A stretch of DNA of 64,000 nucleotides, from contig CM039462.1 of NCBI GenBank assembly GCA_022414725.1, forward strand, positions 17,806,531-17,870,530, in the 5' to 3' direction. Shown here piece by piece: positions 59,795-63,539 of this stretch. Made by a program: the position numbers and the translations under genes. Every line of letters starts with the position of its first letter. The first letter of the stretch is position 1. The notes beneath the pieces are model-generated. The model saw nothing but the letters and a program-made list of their open reading frames with translations, was not told where the DNA came from and made no database searches. This DNA comes from Microglena sp. YARC. Taxonomy: Eukaryota; Chlorophyta; Chlorophyceae; Chlamydomonadales; Chlamydomonadaceae.

Positions 59795-61110
59795 ATGCAT
59801 ACATACCTGCCCAATAGCCCACGCGCCTGCGCCTGCCTTTCCTCCCACCACCATTGCAAAGTTTGCCTTCAGTGTGGGATCCCTGGCTGCGGCTTCGGAC
59901 AGCACACGGTGCAAAGTAACGAAAGTTGGAACGGTCCTGGCGATGGCATAGCCCAGGGTTTTCTTCCTGTCATACCGGGGGGTCAGCTCGCTAATACGGT
60001 GCTCTGCGCACAAGGGTGGAGGTGGGTGGTGGGAGGTGTGGGGACAAGGGTGGGTAGGTATTCTTCCTGTCGTACCGGGGGGGGGAGCTCACTAATGAAG
60101 TTCTCTGCGCACAAGGGGTGGTAGGTGTGGGAGGTGGGAGGTGGGGTGGTGGGAGGTGTGGGACAAGGGTGGGGTAGGTATTCTTCCTGTCGTACCGGGG
60201 GGGGAGCTCACTAATGAAGTTCTCTGCGCACAAGGGGTGGTAGGTGTGGGAGGTGGGAGGTGAGAGTTTGGAGGTGGGAGCTGGGAGCTGGATGGTGGGT
60301 GATGGTAGGTGTGCGCACAAGGGGTGGTAGGTGTGGTAGGTGGGAAGTGAGAGTTCAGAGGTGGTAGGTGGAAGTCTGGAGGTGGGCCACGGAGGTGGGT
60401 GGAGGAAGGTATTGGCACAAGGGGTGGTGGGTGTGAGCAGTTATTTGTGTGATAGGGCATTGTGGTTGAGGTGACGGCTCCCTCCTCCCCGCTCCCCCTT
60501 CGCTCATTACCCGTCCATTCCCCCTCCTTCCCCCTCCCAGGTCCTCCCAATTCTCCTTTCCCTGCTCTCTCCATCAATCCTCCATCCTTTCTCCACCCAC
60601 CTCCTAAATCCAAACCCCCTCCTTCCCCCTCCCAGACGCTGTTTCTTTTTGGGGCTACGCGTGGCAGCTTCCATCCAGCTCCATTAGCCAGCCATTTGGT
60701 TAAGCCCGAAGCTTTCATCTGCATTGGGATGCCCGTCAAGTCAGCTTTCAGACACACTAGCAAGCTTCAGGTTTGGCCCAAGGACGGGGAGAGGGAGCTG
60801 CCTAGAAGATGCTACTTGTAGGTGAAAAAATAAACAATGCTCCTAAACCTCCCAGCTCTCTTTTCCCTACTCTCTCCATCCATCCTCCATCCTCCATCCA
60901 CCCACCTCCTAAATCCCACCTCCCACCTCCCGCTTCTCCTGTCCATCCCCCTGTCCCTCACTGTGACCCTCCCTCTCTCCGTCTCCCTGTGAACCTACCA
61001 ACTTCAGCATCTTTCAGGGGTGGCGGCAGCCCTACCGCAGCATTGAAAGTGGATGCATCAACGGAATGGATTCCAACGCGCTCAATCTGTGACATAGCTC
61101 TATCCACATC
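34326..61110 (-). CDS. RSM22: RSM22/METTL17-type mitochondrial ribosome small-subunit assembly factor (13 exons, 5' incomplete)
   Basis: Minus-strand join, 5' to 3': 61110-60999, 60003-59807, 58202-58003, 56259-56177, 55011-54932, 52623-52477, 50646-50590, 48756-48509, 44087-43972, 41409-41219, 39405-38872, 36721-36569 and 34544-34326. All junction phases agree and 2337 nt give 778 residues plus TAA. Family landmarks appear in order: [18 protein letters not shown], Gly-rich [84 protein letters not shown], an acidic stretch, [16 protein letters not shown] and VEWGALWP. Cys 264, 270, 279 and 676 match the Fe-S ligand positions known in METTL17. The family acts in mitochondrial small-subunit assembly. 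The first exon or exons and any transit peptide were not found. Confidence 0.85.
34603..34695 (-). pseudogene. Upstream duplicate of the last RSM22-like exon's 5' part
   Basis: Nearly identical to 34544-34452, including the TTTGCAG acceptor, and translating to [17 protein letters not shown] and [14 protein letters not shown]. It then enters sequence with no GT donor at the break. If used it could not be spliced simply to the true last exon, so it is a decoy or relic. Confidence 0.75.
34955..35150 (+). repeat. tRNA-derived SINE, best-preserved copy
   Basis: The head reads TGGTCTAGTGGTAGACCA (D-arm and A-box-like), and then GGGGGTTCGATTCCCCC forms a perfect five-pair T-arm with B-box GGTTCGATTCC. 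The tail (GTAGCAGGTCGTTGTCAACC ... ACGCCCCACCAGGCG) is shared with the other copies. The anticodon arm does not fold well, so it is a SINE head and not a functional tRNA. Confidence 0.7.
35325..35830. repeat. MITE family A copy and GCCTAGAATCTGG minisatellite
   Basis: 35325-35465 is a family A foldback. From about 35575 to 35795 a unit of CTGCCTAGAATCTGGCAAGAATCTGG repeats about eight times and seems to have grown from the element's own AGCTGCCTAGAAGCT end. Confidence 0.65.
35826..36150. mobile_element. MITE family B copy with amplified end
   Basis: Starts AGGCACGTTGCAAATGACGCAG; the GGCTACCACGGGGGCTCTGCC end is repeated about five times, each joined to an AAACAAACAAAAACAAATG stretch. Confidence 0.55.
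36290..36568 (-). repeat. Array of the RSM22-like 5' splice site CAT|GTGAGT
   Basis: Read on the minus strand, CATGTGAGTTGACATC recurs at short intervals, with six exact CATGTGAGT copies (+ strand starts near 36304, 36330, 36361, 36393, 36443 and 36493) and about three variants. The true exon ends CGTCAT|GTGAGT at 36569. So the exon's last bases and donor are the core of the repeated unit. Confidence 0.8.
36569..36721 (-). CDS. RSM22: RSM22-like exon (WGR...HV block)
   Basis: Acceptor CTCCAATAG, phase 0; donor CAT|GTGAGT, phase 0. It encodes [16 protein letters not shown] followed by ILDLC; the Cys corresponds to the fourth Fe-S ligand of METTL17. Confidence 0.83.
36755..37200 (-). repeat. 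GGGTTGGGTTACGTTGGG array before an RSM22-like acceptor
   Basis: About five units each begin AGAGCACTGTTTGGTTG and continue with GTTACGTTGGGTTATGTTGCG. On the sense (minus) strand they are CAACCCAAC-type tracts ending GTGCTCTTTC, the same sequence that precedes the real acceptor at 36722. Confidence 0.7.
37201..37650. other. Intron, short repeats
   Basis: AGAGAGCACTGCTT units continue. Degenerate CCTAAACCCTAAACC telomere-like pieces lie at 37205-37280. No exon. Confidence 0.5.
37660..38200. repeat. ~72-bp minisatellite
   Basis: About seven units contain AACTGCATGTTCAACGCAACTG and TTGATTCTAGGTCTTCAAATCGG. It ends against the foldback element at 38226. Confidence 0.75.
38226..38694. mobile_element. 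Long foldback (inverted-repeat) element
   Basis: CTTCCCATGCTGGGTGGACA at the left is the reverse complement of TGTCCACCCAGCATGGGAAG at the right. The arms continue inward for about 200 bases (GGTTGTAGTGCT and AGCACTACAACC; GATTTCCGATAAATCAACGG and CCGTTGATTTGTCGGAAACC) to a centre near 38460. There is no coding capacity. Confidence 0.8.
38872..39405 (-). CDS. RSM22: RSM22-like exon (acidic insert)
   Basis: Acceptor GTACCTAG, phase 0; donor AGTCAG|GTGGGT, phase 0; 178 codons. It encodes [12 protein letters not shown], a Ser/Thr/Ala-rich stretch, the acidic [17 protein letters not shown], and a helical [17 protein letters not shown] segment ending in EEPDMALSQ. Plant RSM22 proteins also carry an acidic stretch between the LRRGPRP and WGR blocks; this one is long. 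Confidence 0.72.
39406..40450 (-). repeat. Array of the RSM22-like 3' splice site plus exon start
   Basis: Units of about 120-130 bp carry GACGGTACCTAG then GGCGTCATCTGGGAGGGAGGG on the minus strand, against the true junction TACCTAG|GGCATCGGCTGGGAG. Copies of the CTA (minus TAG) lie at about 39551, 39677, 39922, 40047 and 40442, with one decayed near 39801. Between them is a GTGGTGTGGTGTGG microsatellite. Confidence 0.8.
40084..40279. mobile_element. hAT-type MITE copy
   Basis: CTGGTACTAC and GTAGTACCCTG ends with the GCGCAGTTTTTTCAACCCCC and GCGCTTTTTGCACTAAAAAGC core. It is flanked by GTCAGCACTTACC and GTCAGCACTTAGC, a duplication longer than the 8 bp seen for its sisters. Confidence 0.75.
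40545..41018 (-). repeat. Diverged exon-like copies ending in GTGTGAG
   Basis: Two segments (about 40660-40712 and 40815-40880) are alignable with those at about 43440-43500 and 43805-43875. On the minus strand each shows a CTGGATGAATTCAC-type core and ends in a donor-like GTGAGT or GTGAGA. They may be copies of an exon edge whose parent was lost or lies elsewhere. The C-rich runs between them are simple sequence. Confidence 0.5.
41060..41212. mobile_element. MITE family B fragment with CGAC microsatellite
   Basis: TTTTGGTGGAGCCCTCCCTCC, GGGGGGCGGGAGCCCCCAG and CACCTCGTTGTCCATCCGAC, followed by an ACCGACCGACCG run that reaches to within a few bases of the donor of the exon at 41219. Confidence 0.55.
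41219..41409 (-). CDS. RSM22: RSM22-like exon (linker)
   Basis: Acceptor CACCCCAG, phase 1; donor AATAAG|GTGGGT, phase 0. It encodes [18 protein letters not shown] and [19 protein letters not shown]. This part is not recognised from other RSM22 proteins. It is placed in the gene because phases on both sides match and both splice sites are good. Confidence 0.6.
41590..42030 (-). repeat. 123-bp in-frame tandem repeat (41-residue unit)
   Basis: Three and a half units at exactly 123-bp spacing (TGGCAACATCTTCATCG at 41601, 41724, 41847 and 41970) are open on the minus strand, each encoding [29 protein letters not shown] and [10 protein letters not shown]. It lies in the RSM22-like intron between the exons at 43972 and 41409, which join in phase without it. 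Confidence 0.7.
42035..42825. repeat. ~150-bp tandem array
   Basis: Five to six units share TAAACTAGGTAGAATGAAAGTATAGC, TACCTCAAGACC and CTGGTCCACTTTTGTATATG. Early units also contain a piece of the neighbouring 123-bp repeat (CACCATCTTCATCGTGC). Confidence 0.75.
42826..43250. other. Dispersed repeat copy, poly-G run, CA microsatellite
   Basis: 42826-42935 is a CAGGGGTAG family copy. 43020-43050 is an about 31-base run of G. 43124-43200 is CACACA-rich. Confidence 0.6.
43250..43800. repeat. CACTGCCGGGACATGTG array and C-rich simple sequence
   Basis: Units of about 33 bp (GTGACGTGTCACTGCCGGGACATGTGAAAG) run at 43240-43365. An exon-edge-like copy lies at about 43440-43530, and CCCCTCCCC simple sequence at 43525-43770. 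Confidence 0.65.
43768..43806 (-). repeat. Copy of an RSM22-like exon 3' end plus donor
   Basis: GAGGTCAAGATCCGCAGC and TTGTTCAAAAGTGAGGG on the minus strand repeat the last about 36 bases and the donor of the exon at 43972-44087, about 190 bases downstream of it. Confidence 0.8.
43972..44087 (-). CDS. RSM22: RSM22-like exon (linker)
   Basis: Acceptor CAATCACAG, phase 2; donor TTCAAAA|GTGAGG, phase 1. It encodes [16 protein letters not shown] and [17 protein letters not shown]. Not conserved as far as remembered; placed by phase and splice sites, and by the duplicated 3' edge. Confidence 0.6.
44455..44640. repeat. AATGAAGCCTAAAAAAAG array
   Basis: About nine short units of GTAATGAAGCCTAAAAAAAG lie directly before the hAT-type MITE at 44641. 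Confidence 0.75.
44641..44820. mobile_element. hAT-type MITE copy
   Basis: CAGGGTACTAC and GTAGTACCCTG ends, inverted relative to the copy at 40084. The flanks share GTGCACC(C/T)GTTAACTGTC on both sides, so the target may already have been repeated. Confidence 0.78.
44821..48508. other. Large RSM22-like intron with a repeat block of unknown type
   Basis: 45290-45960 and 46720-47880 share AGCGCTCATTCTATCCTC-type repeats and differ in texture from the rest of the window. One plus-strand frame of 268 codons (47070-47876) and one of 136 (45314-45724) are open, but their peptides are dominated by that repeat and match nothing recognised. Between them are G-rich simple sequence and long G runs (46167, 46639, 48156). 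46485-46700 and 48200-48440 are copies of one dispersed element (GTTATGTAACCCAGGCCAGA, GGGCAATGTACTAGTACA), also at 55965-56175. Confidence 0.4.
48509..48756 (-). CDS. RSM22: RSM22-like exon ([12 protein letters not shown] block)
   Basis: Acceptor CTTCCTTAG, phase 0; donor GAACAG|GTTTGT, phase 2. It encodes [14 protein letters not shown] and LRRGPRP, the conserved (D/E)E-(K/Y)-(F/Y)-S-Y-(V/L)-x-(L/I)-R-R-G motif of the family, followed by a variable helical part ([16 protein letters not shown]). Confidence 0.85.
48757..49330. other. Intron, AT-rich repeats
   Basis: TTTTTATATTCTTTTATTTTATTACC is present twice near 48850-48910. A CAGCCAAATAGGC dispersed repeat copy lies at 49141-49260. Confidence 0.5.
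49330..49720. repeat. ATCACATGTCTGGGGTCGCC array
   Basis: Six imperfect units of about 55-75 bp. The plus-strand frames rich in Tyr, Phe and Cys over this region are repeat translations. Confidence 0.8.
49721..50283. other. Intron, dispersed repeat copy
   Basis: A CAGTCCAGGGGTAGCC family copy at 50110-50200 and short AAACTATG(G/T)AACCAAAACC repeats at 50210-50285. Otherwise unassigned. Confidence 0.4.
50284..50478. mobile_element. hAT-type MITE copy with 8-bp target duplication
   Basis: CAGGGTACTT and AAGTACCCTG ends, flanked by GCCAAAAC on both sides. Confidence 0.82.
50590..50646 (-). CDS. RSM22: RSM22-like micro-exon (WCHF block)
   Basis: Acceptor TTTGCGCAG, phase 0; donor ATGAAG|GTGCGG, phase 0; 19 codons. 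It encodes [16 protein letters not shown], the conserved WCHF(S/G)QR motif with the third Fe-S cysteine. Confidence 0.83.
50753..50945 (-). repeat. Diverged SINE-like copy
   Basis: ATAACGCCTCGTGGGGCGTG at the tail end. At the head (minus strand) TGGTTCAATGGTTGATC and GGATTTGAATCCC occupy the A-box and B-box positions. Confidence 0.5.
50946..51360. other. Intron, C/T-rich simple sequence
   Basis: 51050-51260 is CCCTCTCTCCATCC-type simple sequence; the frames over it are low complexity. Confidence 0.6.
51361..52476 (-). repeat. 28-bp tandem array with three embedded copies of the upstream exon's end
   Basis: GCAAGCATCACACAAATACGTCACACAT repeats head to tail, with no unique spacers. At about 51630-51710, 51828-51915 and 52205-52300 the array is broken by copies of the last 45-90 bases of the exon at 52477-52623 (minus strand: GCACCATGTGGCCA, then TGCCCCATGCAG). 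The 51.83-kb copy keeps a GTATGA donor and an open frame; the others have lost the GT. Confidence 0.85.
52477..52623 (-). CDS. RSM22: RSM22-like exon (Fe-S cysteines 1 and 2)
   Basis: Acceptor TTGCTCCAG, phase 0; donor CATGCAG|GTATGA, phase 0; 49 codons. It begins [13 protein letters not shown] and ends [16 protein letters not shown], the APCPHDGxCP motif of the family (CX5C). Confidence 0.85.
52624..54400. other. RSM22-like intron with simple repeats
   Basis: GAGCAAGAGAAGTGGTGGTG and CTTACACTGTGTG occur twice around long GT and G runs (52685-52910). An ATT microsatellite lies at 53220-53262. GATTCAAATACACGGAGGTC units lie at 53270-53640. The rest is AT-rich and unassigned. Confidence 0.5.
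54404..54931 (-). repeat. Array of an RSM22-like exon 3' end plus 5' splice site
   Basis: On the minus strand GGGATGCTAGAGAACAG followed by GTGAGGACTGG recurs. Donors lie at + coordinates 54411-54416, 54504-54509, 54591-54596, 54661-54666 and 54751-54756, besides the true one at 54926-54931. CACACCACACACGCC-type simple sequence separates the copies. Confidence 0.87.
54932..55011 (-). CDS. RSM22: RSM22-like exon (VEPGTP block)
   Basis: Acceptor GCACTGCAG, phase 1; donor GAGCAG|GTGAGG, phase 0. It encodes [17 protein letters not shown] and ANVRDAREQ; VEPGTPxGF is a hallmark of RSM22 proteins. Confidence 0.88.
55012..55506. other. Intron with acceptor-side exon copy
   Basis: At about 55165-55200, CTAGGATGCCTCCAGTCACATCTGCAG repeats the first about 20 bases and acceptor of the exon at 55011 (CTAGAATGCCTCCAGTCATATCTGCAG). 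The ends of MITE family D lie at 55347-55405. Confidence 0.65.
55507..55700. mobile_element. hAT-type MITE copy with 8-bp target duplication
   Basis: CAGGGTACTAC and GTAGTACCCTG ends, flanked by CCGTCAAG and CCATCAAG (one mismatch). Confidence 0.8.
55701..56176. other. Intron with dispersed repeat
   Basis: TTTATTGTAACAACTTTGTG...GAAGGCCCATTCAGGGAAATT occurs at 55763-55803 and 55917-55956. 55965-56175 is a copy of the GTTATGTAACCCAGGCCAG element, whose CATACATACATAC end forms the region of the donor at 56176. Confidence 0.5.
56177..56259 (-). CDS. RSM22: RSM22-like exon (methyltransferase-like core)
   Basis: Acceptor GATCTTGCAG, phase 2; donor TATGGG|GTATGT, phase 1. It encodes [20 protein letters not shown], corresponding to the (H/Y)DLVIASYVLGE segment, then HIIRKLW. 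Confidence 0.85.
56344..56451. mobile_element. Short MITE related to the hAT element at 17.4 kb
   Basis: Ends TAGGGTTCGGAGTTTGGC and GTTAGCCCTAAACTCCAAAGCCTA. Reversed, the right end matches the left end of the 17411-18561 element over about 40 bases (AGGCTT(C/T)GGAG(G/T)TTAGGGC). The flanks AAAGTTAG and TAAGTAAG differ at two of eight positions. Confidence 0.7.
56470..56960. repeat. Two-unit repeat with G run and telomere-like tract
   Basis: CAATGGGATGCAGACACTCAATTCAA occurs at about 56500 and 56805. AGCAGTATCTTGGAAGCAGACATTCC-type pieces are repeated. A G run of about 24 lies at 56697 and CCCTAAACCCTAAACCC at 56842-56861. Confidence 0.65.
57225..57995. repeat. Tandem units of CAGGGGTAG-type repeat plus CA-rich sequence
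   Basis: About five units combine GTCTCTTTAGCCTATTTGGCTACCCCTG with GCACACACACA and GTGCAACAACAGACATAG. The first 35 intronic bases after the donor at 58002 (GTGTGTGTGCCTTTGTATCTG on minus) are repeated near 57735 and 57860. Confidence 0.7.
58003..58202 (-). CDS. RSM22: RSM22-like exon (VEPS block)
   Basis: Acceptor CATCCATCCAG formed by the end of an ATCC microsatellite, phase 0; donor CAACG|GTGTGT, phase 2. It encodes [18 protein letters not shown], matching the VWP...(L/V)VEPS..M segment after the glycine-rich loop. Confidence 0.86.
58206..58322. repeat. GGAT/GGAC tetranucleotide microsatellite
   Basis: About 29 units abut the acceptor of the exon at 58202 and serve as its pyrimidine tract on the minus strand. 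Confidence 0.9.
58560..58890. repeat. 36-bp AACGAGGTGGAATTAATACG array with inverted parts
   Basis: Four to five direct units are preceded by inverted pieces (CCACCTCGTTAAC at about 58579 and 58619, ATTCCACCTCG near 58670), so the region can form a long hairpin. A following segment, CAGTGGTCGCCCTA...GCTGCCGGCAG, occurs at 58878-58910 and 58990-59020. Confidence 0.75.
59355..59745. repeat. 48-bp minisatellite
   Basis: About eight units of GTACCGCACCTGTACAGGGA plus TGTACGGATGTGTGGATATT and ATTAGCAG. Forty-eight is a multiple of three, so several frames stay open on both strands. A G run of about 30 lies at 59764-59793. Confidence 0.9.
59807..60003 (-). CDS. RSM22: RSM22-like exon (start of methyltransferase-like fold)
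   Basis: Acceptor TGTGCGCAG, phase 1; donor GGGCAG|GTATGT, phase 0. It encodes [18 protein letters not shown] and [17 protein letters not shown], and then [13 protein letters not shown] where the family has its LDxGxGxGTxxWA loop. Confidence 0.86.
60055..60460 (-). repeat. Copies of an RSM22-like 3' splice site plus exon start
   Basis: On the minus strand CCTTGTGCGCAG followed by AGAACTTCATTAGTGAGCTC and CGGTACGACAGGAAGAA occurs twice (AG at + 60105-60107 and 60224-60226) upstream of the true exon (60004-60006). TGCGCACAAGGGGTGG fragments without the exon part lie near 60311 and 60415. GGTGGGAGGTG microsatellite fills the spaces. Confidence 0.85.
60470..60998. other. Intron with MITE family A variant
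   Basis: 60648-60835 is a MITE A variant with both ends. It is bracketed by TCTCCATCCATCCTCCATCC and CACCTCCTAAATCC sequence present on both sides, suggesting a tandem duplication of the host sequence or target. Confidence 0.5.
60999..61110 (-). CDS. RSM22: RSM22-like first recognised exon
   Basis: Acceptor ATCCTGCAG, phase 0; donor GAAGTTG|GTAGGT, phase 1. It encodes [30 protein letters not shown] and KDAEV. A LP-x-x-L element precedes the LSxRY region in the family. The phase-0 start implies at least one earlier exon. Confidence 0.7.
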
Positions 61111-61129
61111 CTGCAAGTGTGTGTGGGTG

Positions 61130-61335
61130 CGTGTGGGTGGGTGGGGGTGGGTGGGGGTGCGGGTGGGGTGTGAGGGGGTTAAGTGGGTGGGTGTGGTGTG
61201 AGGGGGTGGGGGGTGGGGGGGGAGGGGGGGGGAGGGGTTAAGTGTTTGTGTGGTGTGTGTGGGTGGGGGGGTGGGGGTGGGGGTGGTGGGGGAAGGGTGG
61301 GGTGGAGGGGTGGAGGGGGTTAAGTGGGTCAATAT
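61130..61335. repeat. GGGTGGGGGTGG simple sequence
   Basis: G/T-rich simple sequence; on the gene's sense strand it is C/A-rich. GGGGTTAAGTGGGTGG-like pieces repeat three times. Confidence 0.8.
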
Positions 61336-61399
61336 GTATCATCTATGGATGCTTCAACCTCGACCCTTACGTCATCGCTGCCAATGGTGAGTATATAAC

Positions 61400-62150
61400 G
61401 GTATTGCATGTATGAGCGTTTGAAGGGTGTGGGGATTAGGGGGCACACACTCACGAGGTTACCAAGGAGACAGTTGGGGGTCTGTGGGGGGTTACAGTGT
61501 GGATGTCAAATGTTTGTTTTGAACGACCATACAAATGTTTGTTTTGTGCGAGGTTACCAAGGAGAGGGTTGGGAGTTGGGAGTTCGAAGGGTGTGGGGAT
61601 TCATCAAGTTTGAAGTAAGGTTTCTCCAGACCCTTCAAACCCTACCGTACCCTACTTAAAACTTGGTAAATAAGTACCAATTGTTATCAAGGAGACGGTT
61701 GGGAGTTTGGAGTTTGAAGGGTGTGGGGATTAGGGGGCACACACTCAAGAGGTTACCAAGGAGACCGTTGGGAGCCTGTGGGGGTGTACAAGTTCTATGC
61801 AGAGTCGCATGCGTCGCTGAAAATTGGCGGAGAGTGCTCGTGACGGAGCAACAAGTGGCAACGGAAGCGAATTAGATACGAGGCCGTTGGCTGACGTGTC
61901 AGGCTTCGTCTCGGTCAGACGGTCCATTGGACACATAGACGGACAAGTGGGTAACCCTGGGGGCTCCCGCCCCCTTGAATAGGAGGATTAGGGGGCACAC
62001 ACTCAAGAGGTTACCAAGGAGACGGTTGGGAGCCTGTGGGGGTGTACAGTGTGGATGTAAAATGTTTGTTTTGTGCGACGCACCGCATTTCGTCGCTGCT
62101 TGGCGACATATGCGTCCGGCTAAACTACCAGAAATGCAAATCCCCACCCC
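61400..62150. repeat. Tandem array GGGTGTGGGGATTAGGGGGCAC with a MITE B insert
   Basis: Units with GGGGCACACACTCAAGAGGTTACCAAGGAGA and CGGTTGGGAG recur at 61435, 61550, 61690 and 61980. 61793-61978 is a MITE family B copy interrupting the last units, and AAATGTTTGTTTTG.GCGA recurs at 61508, 61531 and 62056. Confidence 0.7.
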
Positions 62151-62156
62151 CCCGGG

Positions 62157-62860
62157 CTCAGGTGATAGTGGTGGTGGGAAGATGATGGTGGGGATAGTGG
62201 TGGTGGTAAGATGATGATAGTGGTGGTGGTGAGATGATGGTGGGGATAGTGGTGGTGGTAAGATGATGATAGTGGTGGTGGTGAGATGATGGTGGGGATA
62301 GTGGTGGTGGTGAGATGATGATAGTGGTGGTGGTGAGATGATGGTGGGGATAGTGGTGGTGGTGAGATGATGATAGTGGTGGTGGTGAGATGATGGTGGG
62401 GATAGTGGTGGTGGTGAGATGATGATAGTGGTGGTGGTGAGATGATGGTGGGGATAGTGGTGGTGGTAAGATGATGATAGTGGTGGTGGTGAGATGATGG
62501 TGGGGATAGTGGTGGTGGTGAGATGATGATAGTGGTGGTGGTTAGATGATGGTGGGGATAGTGGTGGTGGTGAGATGATGATAGTGGTGGTGGTGAGATG
62601 ATGGTGGGGATAGTGGTGGTGGTAAGATGATGATAGTGGTGGTGGTGAGATGATGGTGGGGATAGTGGTGGTGGTAAGATGATGATGGTGGTGGTGGTGA
62701 GATGATGGTGGGGATAGTGGTGGTGGTAAGATGATGATAGTGGTGGTGGTGAGATGATGGTGGGGATAGTGGTGGTGGTAAGATGATGATAGTGGTGGTG
62801 GGAAGATGATGATAGTGATGGTGGTGAGATGATGATGGTGGTAGTGTCATGTAACATACA
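62157..62860. repeat. GTGGTGGTGAGATGATG minisatellite
   Basis: About 12 units of about 58 bp alternate GATGATGATAGTGGTGGTGG and GAGATGATGGTGGGGATAGT. The 249-codon minus-strand frame (His, Pro, Ser and Thr only) is a translated repeat. Confidence 0.92.
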
Positions 62861-62884
62861 CACATGCACGATATTGCCACAGAG

Positions 62885-63010
62885 ACTAATACTTCTTTTT
62901 GGGCTACACCTGGCAGATTCCAGTCAGCTCCATTAGCCAGCCACTGGGTCAATCCCAAAGCTTTCAGCTGCATTATAATTTGGGCTATGCGTAGCAGGTT
63001 CCACACAGAC
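62885..63010. mobile_element. MITE family A variant, partial
   Basis: CTTTTTGGGCTACACCTGGC and CAGCTCCATTAGCCAGCCACTGG. A second GGGCTATGCGTAGCAGGTTCC end near 62980. Confidence 0.5.
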
Positions 63011-63049
63011 AGCTTTCACTACTAATATGGAAAGAGACCGCGACGGGTT

Positions 63050-63286
63050 AAACATGGAATAAAGGGGTTAATTTAGCCCACCAACTGTTAGATACAACCC
63101 TAATTTAGCTCACAAACGGTTAGAAATAGCTAAATTAACCCTAATTTAGCTATTACAAGAATAATTAAAATTTAGCTATTTCTAACCATTAAAAAAAGCT
63201 ATTTCAAGAATAATTAAAATTTAGCTATTTCTAACCATTAAAAAATCTATTTGAAGAATAATTAATAATTTAGCTTTTTTATTTTT
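63050..63286. repeat. TTAGCTATTTCTAACCATTA array
   Basis: Short units of AATAATTAAAATTTAGCTATTTCTAACC, resembling the interior of the hAT-type short elements. Confidence 0.6.
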
Positions 63287-63500
63287 GACGGAGCCCCCTC
63301 TTCTAGGGGGCGGGAGCCCCCATGTTTACCCATTTGTCCGTCCGTGCGACCGACCGACCGGCGACCGTCCGACCACGCTGAAGCCTGACACGTCAGCCAA
63401 TGGTCTCGTAACTAATTCGCTTCCGTTGCCACCTGTTGCTCCCTCGCGATCACTCTCCGCCAATTTGTAGCGTCGCAGGCGACGCTGCATAGAACTTGTT
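63287..63500. mobile_element. MITE family B copy
   Basis: GACGGAGCCCCCTCTTCTAG and GGGGGCGGGAGCCCCC at the left, AGCCTGACACGTCAGCCAA in the middle, TAGCGTCGCAGGCGACGCTG at the right. One of the most complete copies. Confidence 0.65.
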
Positions 63501-63539
63501 TATCCTATGTTTAACCGGCTGTGGTCCATTTCCATATAA

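Noticed and set aside
59330..60013. 227-codon minus-strand frame as one continuous gene
   Set aside because: Only its first 65 codons are an RSM22-like exon ending at a GTATGT donor; the rest is a G/C run and a 48-bp minisatellite.
61330..61395. Plus-strand exon reading IYGCFNLDPYVIAAN before a GTGAGT donor
   Set aside because: Protein-like and with a good donor, but only about 20 codons, no acceptor chosen, no partner exon and no family; too weak to list as a gene.
62120..62869. 249-codon minus-strand frame rich in His, Ser, Thr and Pro
   Set aside because: It is the translation of a GTGGTGGTGAGATGATG minisatellite; no splice site, start context or family signal.
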